A stretch of 13,678 nucleotides of DNA from Oscillospiraceae bacterium (GTDB lineage: Bacteria > Bacillota > Clostridia > UBA1381). Positions 6,589 to 13,482 of this stretch are shown here, piece after piece. The notes beneath the pieces are model-generated. The model did no database searches, was not told the DNA's origin, and saw nothing but the letters and a program-made list of their open reading frames with translations. The stretch is from assembly GCA_015068545.1 (NCBI GenBank), contig SVKH01000030.1, positions 1-13,678 of the forward strand, written 5' to 3'. How positions within the stretch are numbered: position 1 is the stretch's first letter; every line of letters starts with the position of its first letter. The position numbers and the translations under genes are program-made.

Positions 6589-8567
6589 ATTGCGTCCACC
6601 TCCGCTATAATCTGACTACTTGCAAATCCCTTTAAATCCATAGCACCGGAAGGACAGGCAACCGTACAAGCACCGCACCCTTGGCACACTGCAGGATTAA
6701 CAACAGCAATTCTTCTTAATTTTCCCCTATTGATATGTGATTCTTTTTCTTCGTATGTTATTGCTCTGTAAGGGCAAACCCGCTCGCAGGAAGAACATCC
6801 GTTACACATAATCTCATTTGAATATGCCACGCACGGGTTTCCTGTTAATCTGTCCTTTGCCAAAAGTCCTATAACCTTAGCCGCGGCAGCTCCTGCCTGA
6901 GAAACAGTTTCCGGAATATCCTTAGGTCCCTGACAAGCTCCCGACAAGAAAACTCCGGCAGTTGGACTTTCCACAGGACGTAGTTTTGGATGTGCTTCTG
7001 TAAAAAAGTCATTTGTATCCATACTCGCCGTAAGCATTGTAGCAAGATTTCTTGCCGATTTATCCGGCTCTATTGCCGCCGCCAAAACTACTAAGTCTGC
7101 CTCTATATTAAGCTGCTTGTCCATAATAAGGTCAGAGCCACGGACTATCAGCTTATCACCATTTGGAATAATCTTTCCTACCATTCCCTTAATATACTTA
7201 ACACCATATTCCTCGGTAGCTCGTCGATAAAATTCGTCAAAGTTCTTGCCCGGAGTTCGTACATCTATGTAAAACACAAGAACTTCAGTATCAGGATATT
7301 TATCCCTTACAAGCATTGCGTGTTTTGCAGTATACATACAGCAGATTTTTGAGCAATACTCCTTGCCCTTTTGGGCATAGGCATCACACCTCGAGCCCAC
7401 ACACTGCACAAATACGATAGTTTTTGGTTTCTTTCCGTCTGATGGTCTTACCAGATGCCCTGATGTAGGACCTGCCGCATTTGTTAGCCGTTCAAACTCC
7501 AAAGAAGTAATAACATCACAGGACTGGCTGTACGCAAACTCGTCAAATTTTTCCATACTAATCGGGTTAAATCCCGTAGCAACAACAATCGCTCCGTACT
7601 TTTCCTGAATGTACTCTTCTTTCTGATTATAATCAATAGCCCCTGTGGCACAAACCTTGGCACAAATTCCGCACTTCCCGCTTTTTAACATATTACAAGC
7701 ATTGGGATCTATGGTTGCAACCTTTGGTACCGCTTGGGCAAAAGGTATATATATTGCCCTACGGCTGTCCATGCCCAAATTGAACTCATTAGGCACCTTT
7801 TTCATCGGGCACTTTTCTACACAAGCACCACAGCCTGTACAAATATCTTCTTTCACATAACGTGCATTTTTCCTGATAGTAACGTCAAAATTTCCTACAA
7901 ACCCTTTTACACCTGTCACTTCACTATACGAGAAAATGCGTATATTTTCGTTTTGGGCAACATCCACCATCTTTGGAGTAAGGATACATGCCGCACAGTC
8001 CAAAGTAGGAAAAGTCTTGTCAAGTTGTGCCATTTTTCCGCCGATTGTTGGCTTTGCTTCAACGATATCAACGGGAAAGCCTGCATCAGCAATATCAAGA
8101 GCAGTCTGTATGCCTGCTATACCTCCACCTATAACTAAGGCTCGCTTTGTAACCGGTGTTTCCCCCGGAGTAAGCGGAGTATTCAAGTTAACCTTTGCAA
8201 TAGCAGCTCTGCCCAGAATAATTGCTTTTTCCGTGCCTGACATCATATCCTTATGGACCCACGAACACTGCTCCCTTATGTTTGCAATTTCCACCATGTA
8301 AGGATTAAGACCTGCAGATGCGGCAGTTTTCCTGAAGGTTGCCTCGTGCATTCGCGGTGAACATGAGCAAACAACAATTCCGGTAAGGTTATGCTCCTTT
8401 ATAGCTTCTATAATAATATTTTGTCCTGCCTGAGAACACATATATTGATAATTGGTGGAAAAAACTACACCAGCTTCCTTTTTTAAAGCTTCCGATACAG
8501 CCTGTACATCAATTGTGCCTGCAATATTACTACCGCACCAGCACACAAAAACTCCCACTCTTTGCAT
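6579..8567 (-). CDS. hdrA: HdrA, flavin-bifurcating heterodisulfide reductase subunit A
   Basis: HdrA carries the FAD at which electron pairs are split between a high- and a low-potential route. The 662-residue protein shows the full domain order: an N-terminal cluster domain (Cys9, Cys11, Cys44, Cys67, Cys69), the FAD-binding GGGIAG (147-152) with CAAC (191-194), an inserted ferredoxin domain with Cys243/246/249/253 and Cys291/299/302/306, and a C-terminal ferredoxin domain with Cys588/591/594/598 and Cys628/631/634/638. The C-terminal domain is the usual exit to soluble ferredoxin. Length is like the methanogen protein and there is no fusion. The ATG follows AAGGAGGT by about 8 nt, 15 nt after hdrC. 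Electrons are expected to enter from FlxD and leave to HdrBC and to ferredoxin. Confidence 0.96.
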   Translation of the reverse strand: MQRVGVFVCWCGSNIAGTIDVQAVSEALKKEAGVVFSTNYQYMCSQAGQNIIIEAIKEHNLTGIVVCSCSPRMHEATFRKTAASAGLNPYMVEIANIREQCSWVHKDMMSGTEKAIILGRAAIAKVNLNTPLTPGETPVTKRALVIGGGIAGIQTALDIADAGFPVDIVEAKPTIGGKMAQLDKTFPTLDCAACILTPKMVDVAQNENIRIFSYSEVTGVKGFVGNFDVTIRKNARYVKEDICTGCGACVEKCPMKKVPNEFNLGMDSRRAIYIPFAQAVPKVATIDPNACNMLKSGKCGICAKVCATGAIDYNQKEEYIQEKYGAIVVATGFNPISMEKFDEFAYSQSCDVITSLEFERLTNAAGPTSGHLVRPSDGKKPKTIVFVQCVGSRCDAYAQKGKEYCSKICCMYTAKHAMLVRDKYPDTEVLVFYIDVRTPGKNFDEFYRRATEEYGVKYIKGMVGKIIPNGDKLIVRGSDLIMDKQLNIEADLVVLAAAIEPDKSARNLATMLTASMDTNDFFTEAHPKLRPVESPTAGVFLSGACQGPKDIPETVSQAGAAAAKVIGLLAKDRLTGNPCVAYSNEIMCNGCSSCERVCPYRAITYEEKESHINRGKLRRIAVVNPAVCQGCGACTVACPSGAMDLKGFASSQIIAEVDAICR

Positions 8568-8582
8568 CCGGTTTCTACCTCC

Positions 8583-8969
8583 TTACTTACTGTATTTTCT
8601 GAATGCGCTGACTAATAGCTGCTGCGGGGCATCACTATCTAGTATCTCCGGCACATTTTCTGCAGTCATTCTGTTCCTACCTTGCCTTCTTATGGCACAC
8701 ATGCGAACTGCCTCAACTAACTTAGCAGGCTCCACTCCTCTTGGACATCTATCGATACACGAAAAGCAAGACAGGCATTTATATAATGATTCCGACTCTA
8801 AAAGCGGAATTATCTCTCCCGAATCCACCATGCTTACAAATTGGTGAGGATGATACTCCATCTCGTCATAAGCAGGGCAAGCAGCAGAACATTTTCCGCA
8901 TTTCATACACTTTTTAGGATCTACTCCGCTTTGGCGGATTATCTCATCACGAAGATACTTATTATTCAT
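8583..8969 (-). CDS. hdrC: HdrC, heterodisulfide reductase iron-sulfur subunit C
   Basis: The 128-residue protein has two [4Fe-4S] motifs, Cys21/24/27/31 (CMKCGKCSAAC) followed by PAYDEMEYHPHQFV, and Cys65/68/71/75 (CLSCFSCIDRC) followed by PRGVEPAKLVEAVR. This layout and spacing are typical of HdrC, which carries electrons from HdrA to the catalytic HdrB. The ATG follows AAGGAGGA at 7 nt and overlaps the end of hdrB by 8 nt. It is somewhat shorter than many archaeal HdrC proteins, as is common for bacterial soluble forms. Confidence 0.94.
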   Translation of the reverse strand: MNNKYLRDEIIRQSGVDPKKCMKCGKCSAACPAYDEMEYHPHQFVSMVDSGEIIPLLESESLYKCLSCFSCIDRCPRGVEPAKLVEAVRMCAIRRQGRNRMTAENVPEILDSDAPQQLLVSAFRKYSK

Positions 8970-9753
8970 TTGTATCCTCCTTTACACCCAGCGCTTCTGC
9001 CAGTACCTCGGTAAAATAAGTAACAGGAATATCCGCACCATTTTTTTCAAGGTTGTACTTACAAAGCGGACAAGCCGTTATAATCATCTCTGCTCCCTGA
9101 GCTATTGCATTAGCCACAACAGCATTACTGCTCTTTTTCGCCAGATTAGGACTTTCTACACCGATATATCCACCGCAACATTCATTTCTCATTCCATATA
9201 TAACAGGCTCTGCACCCAAAGCCTTTATAAAATCTTCCATAATACTTGGATTTTCAGGATCATCCATATCCATAATACTACTCGGTCGCAATAAAAGACA
9301 GCCGTAATACGCGGCTATCTTCTTCCCCTTAAATGGATTTAATACCCTTTTTTCCAACAGGTCAAACCCTACCATATCACGAAGCATCTCAAGATAGTGA
9401 TACACTGGGACGTTGCCAAAATATCCTTCATCCTCTTGCATATAGCGGTTTACTTTATCGGAAAATTCTCTATCATTTTTCATTGCATGGTTTGTTTGCT
9501 TAATAACATTATGACAGGCAGAACATACAGTAACAAGCGGTTGTTCCCTTTTTTCGGCAGATTTCAGCGCACGAACAGAGGAAAGCTTGGTCGCAACTTC
9601 ATCTTTCCCAGTAGTAAACACTCCGCCACAACATTGCCAATCTTCAATTTCTTCAAGAGTAATCCCCAAGGCTTCGGCTGATTTGCAGGCATACAAATCA
9701 AGGTCTTTTGCCTTGTTTTTAAGGGTACATCCCGGAAAATAACTTACCTTCAT
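8962..9753 (-). CDS. hdrB: HdrB, heterodisulfide reductase subunit B (two CCG domains)
   Basis: The 263-residue protein contains two complete CCG domains: Cys9, Cys41-Cys42 and Cys77/Cys80 (CSAC), then Cys152, Cys192-Cys193 and Cys228/Cys231 (CPLC). In methanogen HdrB these hold two noncubane [4Fe-4S] clusters that reduce a disulfide bond. In a bacterium without coenzyme M or B the acceptor must differ. No DsrC-like partner is encoded in the window. I chose ATG 9751-9753 because GGAGGT lies 6 nt upstream and the protein then starts at the conserved KVSYFPGC. The longer frame from 9789 adds 12 unconserved residues and overlaps the upstream gene. The start lies 13 nt after the SGNH hydrolase stop. 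Confidence 0.94.
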   Translation of the reverse strand: MKVSYFPGCTLKNKAKDLDLYACKSAEALGITLEEIEDWQCCGGVFTTGKDEVATKLSSVRALKSAEKREQPLVTVCSACHNVIKQTNHAMKNDREFSDKVNRYMQEDEGYFGNVPVYHYLEMLRDMVGFDLLEKRVLNPFKGKKIAAYYGCLLLRPSSIMDMDDPENPSIMEDFIKALGAEPVIYGMRNECCGGYIGVESPNLAKKSSNAVVANAIAQGAEMIITACPLCKYNLEKNGADIPVTYFTEVLAEALGVKEDTNE

Positions 9754-9766
9754 ATTTACCTCCAGA

Positions 9767-10837
9767 TTAAGAATTAAGTATTTCCTCAATCTTTTTTCCT
9801 ATTACATTTGCCATACACCAATTACCGATGTCATTTGGATGGCATCCGTCCACAAAAGCGTAGTCACGAAGAGGAAATTCATCAAAGAAGGAATTTCCGC
9901 TTATGAAATACACGTTTTTATCTCCACGCGCTTTTGAGTTATTGACTGTACGCAGAATACATTGCAGCCTTTTTTCGTTTTCTTCCGGATCGTAGGAATA
10001 GTCTGGTTTGGAAACACATATGATAGGCAACTGCGGACGCTTTTCCCTGATAAATTTAAACATAGCCTCATGGTGAGCCTCAAGCTCCTCATAGTTTTCT
10101 GCATTATAGTCGTAGTCGTAAACAAATACACTCATATCTAATGATGCGATGTATTCCGCCATTTCTCTTTCCGCTTTTGCGCTACCGGAAAAGCCAAGAT
10201 TTATAAAATCACACCCTAGCTTTTGAGCAATAATAGCAGAGTATGCTATTCCCGATCTTGAAACACAAGCACCATTGGTTATTGATGAACCGTAATACAC
10301 CACAGGAGTACTGTATTTATACCCTGCTGATTTCTCCAAAAGAGCACCTTCCTTCAAGATAATGTCAAGAGAGTACACTCCTGCAAATATCGGAAAGTAC
10401 AGTATGTATTCGCATTTTTTCTTTTCCCCCAACTTTATCTCGCCAACAAAGTCATCGGTAACATCTGTTGGAGGAATGAATGCCTTTATGTGGCGTTCTG
10501 CTCCGTTTTCTATACGGTATAGGTCAAACCCACCTGTTGAGGACAATGGCATATTGGATATTCTCCACGCATTGTGAATCCTTGCATGGATACCAATATA
10601 TTCAGAGTCGGTTACAAATCTAATTCTGCCACCTGCCGCCTGACGGTGCATTTCCACTATACCCGGAGAAAGACTTTCAGCAACCTCAGTAGGCATTCTA
10701 CGGTACATATCTCCCTCAAACTGAGGTTTTGTCATACCGTGAGCTGTGAAAACTTCCTCTTCTGCACTGTATATATCAATGTTTTTCTCGCTAAGCTGTG
10801 AAGAAAAATCCATACGTTTATCAATATCTTTAATCAT
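9767..10837 (-). CDS. SGNH/GDSL-family hydrolase (356 aa), first gene of the operon
   Basis: The protein shows an N-terminal beta-rich region (about 30-175) that resembles the SGNH_hydro_N carbohydrate-esterase accessory domain, then an SGNH hydrolase domain. Block I is YYGSSIT (181-187, probable nucleophile Ser185), block II LGFSGSA (Gly218), block III YDYDYN (Asn245), and block V VDGCHPND (Asp330 and His333). Members hydrolyse ester bonds, often acetyl or other acyl groups on sugars or small molecules. No signal peptide is seen, so it is probably cytosolic. The ATG follows AAGGAG at good distance and lies about 26 nt from the predicted transcription start. It is unexpected as leader of a redox operon. 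The link may be real, for example an acyl-ester substrate, or merely a shared promoter. Confidence 0.85.
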   Translation of the reverse strand: MIKDIDKRMDFSSQLSEKNIDIYSAEEEVFTAHGMTKPQFEGDMYRRMPTEVAESLSPGIVEMHRQAAGGRIRFVTDSEYIGIHARIHNAWRISNMPLSSTGGFDLYRIENGAERHIKAFIPPTDVTDDFVGEIKLGEKKKCEYILYFPIFAGVYSLDIILKEGALLEKSAGYKYSTPVVYYGSSITNGACVSRSGIAYSAIIAQKLGCDFINLGFSGSAKAEREMAEYIASLDMSVFVYDYDYNAENYEELEAHHEAMFKFIREKRPQLPIICVSKPDYSYDPEENEKRLQCILRTVNNSKARGDKNVYFISGNSFFDEFPLRDYAFVDGCHPNDIGNWCMANVIGKKIEEILNS

Positions 10838-10869
10838 GGGTATCTCTCCTTGTGTAAATATATACAGTA

Positions 10870-10898
10870 ATTATACACTCAGATGCAAATTATGTCAA
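10870..10898 (-). promoter_or_regulatory. Consensus housekeeping promoter of the eleven-gene operon
   Basis: On the - strand TTGACA (10893-10898) and TATAAT (10870-10875) are separated by exactly 17 bp, a six-of-six match at both boxes to the sigma-A/sigma-70 consensus. The start of transcription is expected near 10863, leaving an untranslated leader of about 26 nt before the first gene. No clear operator palindrome is visible over the promoter. Confidence 0.85.
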
Positions 10899-10917
10899 CA
10901 AAGGGACGTCAAAAATC

Positions 10918-11082
10918 ATACAAGAAAAGCAGCTTCGCTGCACCACCTACGATGGAAAGTCGAAGCAATTGTGCTTTTCTTATGCCATGTGAACTTGTGA
11001 AAAGTTAATGCTTTTCAAAAAAATTGCCCGGCAGTATCATTTTTTTCTATATGGGAACGCAGTTTCCTATAAAGTAAAAAAG
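10918..11082 (+). repeat. Structured intergenic repeat, copy A (~165 bp)
   Basis: This element recurs at 12184-12349 in the same orientation with roughly 88% identity by hand alignment. It can form three hairpins. The first pairs AAGAAAAGCA (10922-10931) with TGCTTTTCTT (10972-10981), with an inner GCTTCG/CGAAGC. The second pairs GAAAAG (10999-11004) with CTTTTC (11011-11016). The third pairs GGGAAC (11053-11058) with GTTTCC (11062-11067). It lies just upstream of the operon promoter. It has no plausible gene and no transposase. It may be a mobile non-autonomous element or a structured RNA family; the strand shown is arbitrary. Confidence 0.8.
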
Positions 11083-11097
11083 CTTTTGATAAAAGCT
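11071..11097 (-). terminator. Terminator-like hairpin at the right end of repeat copy A
   Basis: On the - strand AGCTTTT (from 11097 down to 11091) pairs with AAAAGCT (11087-11081) around a 3-nt loop, and is followed by TTTTTACTTT. This has the form of an intrinsic terminator for leftward transcription, but no gene ends immediately to its right. It may serve as a back-up for the terminator at 11170-11209. The T-tract is part of the repeat. Confidence 0.45.
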
Positions 11098-11169
11098 ATG
11101 TATGCTGGCGTAGGAATGCAATTTTGTTATTATGGAAATTACAACATAAAACTATTTAATTCCTGCATA
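11098..11169. other. Short AT-rich spacer, no gene seen
   Basis: This 72-bp stretch lies between two leftward terminator-like hairpins. Only a short inverted repeat is visible, AGGAAT (11112-11117) with ATTCCT (11159-11164). No ribosome binding site with a start codon and reading frame of useful length is present. Confidence 0.4.
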
Positions 11170-11209
11170 AAAAAAGGAGTTAAAAGCCATCGCTTTTAAC
11201 TCCTTTTTT
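11170..11209. terminator. Strong bidirectional intrinsic terminator
   Basis: A perfect 18-bp stem (11170-11187 with 11192-11209) encloses a CATC loop and has runs of six A and six T at its ends, so it carries a U-tract in both directions. It begins 8 nt beyond the stop codon of the unknown-function gene at 11218-12060 and must end its leftward transcript. Confidence 0.9.
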
Positions 11210-11217
11210 CCTCCTTA

Positions 11218-12060
11218 TCAGCCACAGCCGCAGCCATTGCCTCCTGATACATTTCCGCCATCATTACATTCAAAATCTCCTCTTTCCGGTGGGAAAAATT
11301 CATCAACCGGGAAGGAAATTCTGTCAAACAAATCGCAAGGATTATCGTCTGTTGCACCTATACATTCCTTTTGCGGTACGCAGAAATCATATGCCGGAAT
11401 CAGAAGCATTACCCTGCGTTCTAGCCTGATAATTGAGAATATTCCTATGGAAACAAATACTCTCTTTTGCTCTCCGCCTAAAATCAAACTGTCATCAAAG
11501 ACACGACTTACCGAATCAGGAATGCTTGCAAGGTCAAAATCGTCATCACAGCAACAATTATTCTTATTCACATCAACAAGCTTAGCTCCTAAAGTAATAG
11601 GATCTACAACCTCCACTACCGCATTTGGCATATTGGTTTTTCTCCACATCTGAGGATCGAAAGCATCTTGCTTATACTTTGATGCAAATACCTTGGCATT
11701 GCCTTCACTACCAAAGAGAATTACCTTTTTATTAAATGTGGCAAGACCTTCTACCTCGGTAGGTCTTGAAAGACCTGTGAATACGGCAAGAGTAATTTTA
11801 AAGAAGTATTTAAGGTCAACTGAATAGAATCCCCTGTTAAAAGGAACTGCCTCTATATCAGAGAATACCCATATAATTTCTGCCTTTGTACATTTAACGT
11901 TTATAGCACGGTCCACAACATCCTGACCGCAAGCGGTAAGATAAACACGAATGTTTTCAAGACAGTCCTTATCACGGCAACTGTCATAGACCTTGTCAGT
12001 ATGTATACATACGGCCTCACGGAATGAGCCGTTTTCCGGTGTACAGCATTTTTCGCTCAT
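11218..12060 (-). CDS. Conserved clostridial protein of unknown function, Cys-rich (280 aa)
   Basis: I do not know a function. The 280-residue protein resembles a conserved hypothetical family that I recall from many Clostridia. It has an N-terminal REAVCIHTDKVYDSCRDKDC segment (14-33), the stretch EAVPFNRGFYSVDLKYFFK (70-88), VEGLATFNKKVILFGSEG (103-120) and VVDPITLGAKLVDV (151-164), then a CCCDDD patch (169-174) and a C-terminal GNGCGCG tail. Cysteine is frequent (about 18 residues) but not in CxxC ferredoxin motifs. No signal peptide or membrane helix is evident. ATG 12058-12060 is chosen because AGGAAG lies 7 nt upstream. A TTG two codons earlier is too close to that site. It is a single-gene unit with its own terminator, and lies between two copies of a direct repeat. 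Confidence 0.8.
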   Translation of the reverse strand: MSEKCCTPENGSFREAVCIHTDKVYDSCRDKDCLENIRVYLTACGQDVVDRAINVKCTKAEIIWVFSDIEAVPFNRGFYSVDLKYFFKITLAVFTGLSRPTEVEGLATFNKKVILFGSEGNAKVFASKYKQDAFDPQMWRKTNMPNAVVEVVDPITLGAKLVDVNKNNCCCDDDFDLASIPDSVSRVFDDSLILGGEQKRVFVSIGIFSIIRLERRVMLLIPAYDFCVPQKECIGATDDNPCDLFDRISFPVDEFFPPERGDFECNDGGNVSGGNGCGCG

Positions 12061-12095
12061 ATTCAAACTTCCTTTCTGCTTTTTGGGCTACCCCT

Positions 12096-12101
12096 ATTAT
12101 A
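12096..12101 (-). promoter_or_regulatory. Probable -10 box of the unknown-function gene
   Basis: TATAAT on the - strand lies 36 nt upstream of the chosen start codon. At the expected distance (12119-12124) the -35 region reads ACATTT, a poor match to TTGACA, so the assignment rests mainly on the -10 box and its location. Confidence 0.4.
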
Positions 12102-12183
12102 GAATATGTAGATTAAAAAAATGTGTGCTTTATATAGTATTAGAAAGAACTGCCGAATATAATTACCAACGAAGATTTTGCGT
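12102..12183. other. Upstream spacer of the unknown-function gene, no gene seen
   Basis: This AT-rich stretch lies between the -10 box and repeat copy B. No gene, hairpin or operator-like palindrome was recognised. Confidence 0.4.
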
Positions 12184-12349
12184 ACACAAGAAAATCAGCT
12201 TCGCTACACCACCTACGGCGGAAGGTCAAAGCAATTTTGCTTCTCTTATGCCATGTGCACTTTTGAAAAGCTAATGCTTTTCAAAAAAATTGCACAGCAG
12301 TATAATTCTTTTTCTTTATGGGAACGCAGTTTCCTATAAAGTAAAAAAG
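12184..12349 (+). repeat. Structured intergenic repeat, copy B (~166 bp)
   Basis: This is the second copy of the element at 10918-11082, same orientation. The hairpins are kept or stronger. TTTTGAAAAGC (12261-12271) pairs perfectly with GCTTTTCAAAA (12276-12286) around TAAT. The last stem is 12 bp with one bulge, CTTTAT and GGGAAC pairing with GTTTCC and ATAAAG around GCA. In copy A the closing base pair of the second hairpin is T-G where copy B has C-G, a change that keeps pairing. The right end of the copy supplies the T-tract of the acyltransferase terminator. Confidence 0.8.
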
Positions 12350-12375
12350 ACCTTCCCAAGCTCATTTCGGGAAGG
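12340..12375 (-). terminator. Intrinsic terminator of the acyltransferase gene
   Basis: On the - strand CCTTCCC (12375-12369) pairs with GGGAAGG (12357-12351) around an 11-nt loop, followed by TCTTTTTTACT. It begins 9 nt after the stop codon of the membrane acyltransferase. The T-run belongs to the end of repeat copy B. Confidence 0.85.
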
Positions 12376-12384
12376 CCGGTTAGT

Positions 12385-13404
12385 CTATAAAACCAGTTTT
12401 TTTACATACTTTATGTTTCCCAGAATTACGGAAATAATCAGCGAAACACTAAAGCTGATGACAAAAATGTACAATGAATTTACAATAGGAGAAGAATCTA
12501 TCATAAACCATGTTTTAATCGAGTCAATCACAGCAACGTGCACCAGATAAACACCAAAGCTGTATTTAGACAAAATTATTGCCACTTTTTCAAGCAGAAG
12601 CTTTTCCTTAATCAGTGCCTTTGCGGTAACAAATACCGCCGCAGCCATGATATAGTGACACAGGCTGTAACCGCTGTTAGTCACTAGGTTTATTCCTTCG
12701 TGGGAGGAATTTAAGTAATTGATAAGCATTGATGTAGCCAATGCCAATCCCCCTGCAAGCAGAAAGTAGAAAAGATGCTTTTCTGAATCTGATTTATAGA
12801 GTATGTATCCAAGCAGAAAACAACTCATATATCCGTTAAACAAAGGCTCAAACCAGTATATGTACAGTGGCGTGACAGTATTTATAAATGGTCTGATAGT
12901 AGGACACAGCATCATTAAAAATACCAGAAGCACAAGCTTCTTCATATTGCAATTATCAATAAGTATTTTCAAAAATGGTGCAACAAGGTAAAGTCCTGCC
13001 AGCTCATACAAGTACCACAGGTGATATTCCATACCGCTGTTGAGTGCATTATTTAACAGTATCATCAAATCAAATTCCACATATTCCCTTGAATACTGAT
13101 AAAAGAAGTATGCCACATTCCAGAAAAGAAGCGGAATTATGATACGGGTAAGACTCTTTTTGTAAAACTTTTTTATATCACTTGTGCCATTTGAGGACAG
13201 CATTAGACACCCACTTATCATAAGGAATATTGGCACACCTGTCCTTACAAAACCGTTTGTAAAAAGCAGAGCGTACCACTGTGCCGTACCATACAGCCCC
13301 GGCTCAATTATATAGTCGTTTATACTGTGCAGTAAAACCACCATGACAATAGCAAATGCCCTTAAAAAATCTAAAAACACAATTCGCTTTTTTTGTTCTT
13401 TCAT
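12385..13404 (-). CDS. Membrane O-acyltransferase, acyltransferase-3 family
   Basis: The 339-residue protein has about ten hydrophobic helices and the family's N-terminal signature RIVFLDFLRAFAIVMVVLLH (7-26), in which Arg15 and His26 match the conserved Arg and catalytic His of OafA/WecH-type acyltransferases. It continues with PIFLMISGCLML and, further on, HLWYLYELAGLYLVAPFL, also typical. Such proteins transfer acetyl or other acyl groups across the membrane to polysaccharides, lipids or peptidoglycan. The acceptor cannot be deduced, and no glycosyltransferase genes are adjacent. The ATG follows AGGAG at about 9 nt. A weak promoter may lie in the 78-bp gap to nadE; otherwise it could be read from the nadE side, since no terminator is seen in that gap. 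Confidence 0.9.
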   Translation of the reverse strand: MKEQKKRIVFLDFLRAFAIVMVVLLHSINDYIIEPGLYGTAQWYALLFTNGFVRTGVPIFLMISGCLMLSSNGTSDIKKFYKKSLTRIIIPLLFWNVAYFFYQYSREYVEFDLMILLNNALNSGMEYHLWYLYELAGLYLVAPFLKILIDNCNMKKLVLLVFLMMLCPTIRPFINTVTPLYIYWFEPLFNGYMSCFLLGYILYKSDSEKHLFYFLLAGGLALATSMLINYLNSSHEGINLVTNSGYSLCHYIMAAAVFVTAKALIKEKLLLEKVAIILSKYSFGVYLVHVAVIDSIKTWFMIDSSPIVNSLYIFVISFSVSLIISVILGNIKYVKKLVL

Positions 13405-13429
13405 AGTCTTTTTCTCCTACCCACGTTAA

Positions 13430-13458
13430 GGTATATTTTTTACATATGCTTCCTTCAA
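13430..13458 (-). promoter_or_regulatory. Possible weak promoter for the acyltransferase gene
   Basis: TTGAAG (13453-13458) and TATACC (13430-13435) on the - strand are separated by 17 bp. Each box matches the consensus at four of six positions. The location 26 nt before the start codon is suitable, but the match is weak. Confidence 0.3.
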
Positions 13459-13482
13459 AAACTTTTGTCCATTATATACTCT

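Larger units (their letters stand above)
679..10863 (-). other. Eleven-gene Hdr-Flx-fumarate-reductase-like operon
   Basis: All eleven genes lie on the - strand without a gap that could hold another promoter or terminator. In transcription order the junctions are +13, -8, +15, -10, -13, -8, +1, +10, +13 and +15 nt (negative means overlap). Each gene has its own purine-rich ribosome binding site. Transcription should begin near 10863, from the consensus promoter at 10870-10898, and run about 10.2 kb. The 3' end is probably the hairpin at 501-534. The gene set combines an NAD(P)H oxidising module (FlxA-D), a flavin bifurcation module (HdrABC) and a fumarate-reductase-like pair. Confidence 0.85.

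Noticed and set aside
11008..11199. Open frame of 63 aa between the operon promoter and the unknown-function gene, sharing LYGNAVSYKVKK with the frame at 12290-12550
   Set aside because: The shared peptide is a by-product of the DNA repeat. The frame crosses two hairpins and the strong terminator, has no convincing ribosome binding site, and continues to different sequence in the other copy.
10870..11217. Riboswitch or attenuator ahead of the operon
   Set aside because: The repeat with its hairpins lies upstream of the promoter, and the predicted leader is only about 26 nt, too short for a riboswitch.
11237..11653. Open frame of 138 aa on the + strand
   Set aside because: It is a Ser/Thr-rich shadow of the conserved unknown-function gene on the other strand.
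10918..12349. CRISPR array or composite transposon
   Set aside because: There are only two copies, 1.1 kb apart, without regular spacers, terminal transposase genes or visible target duplications.
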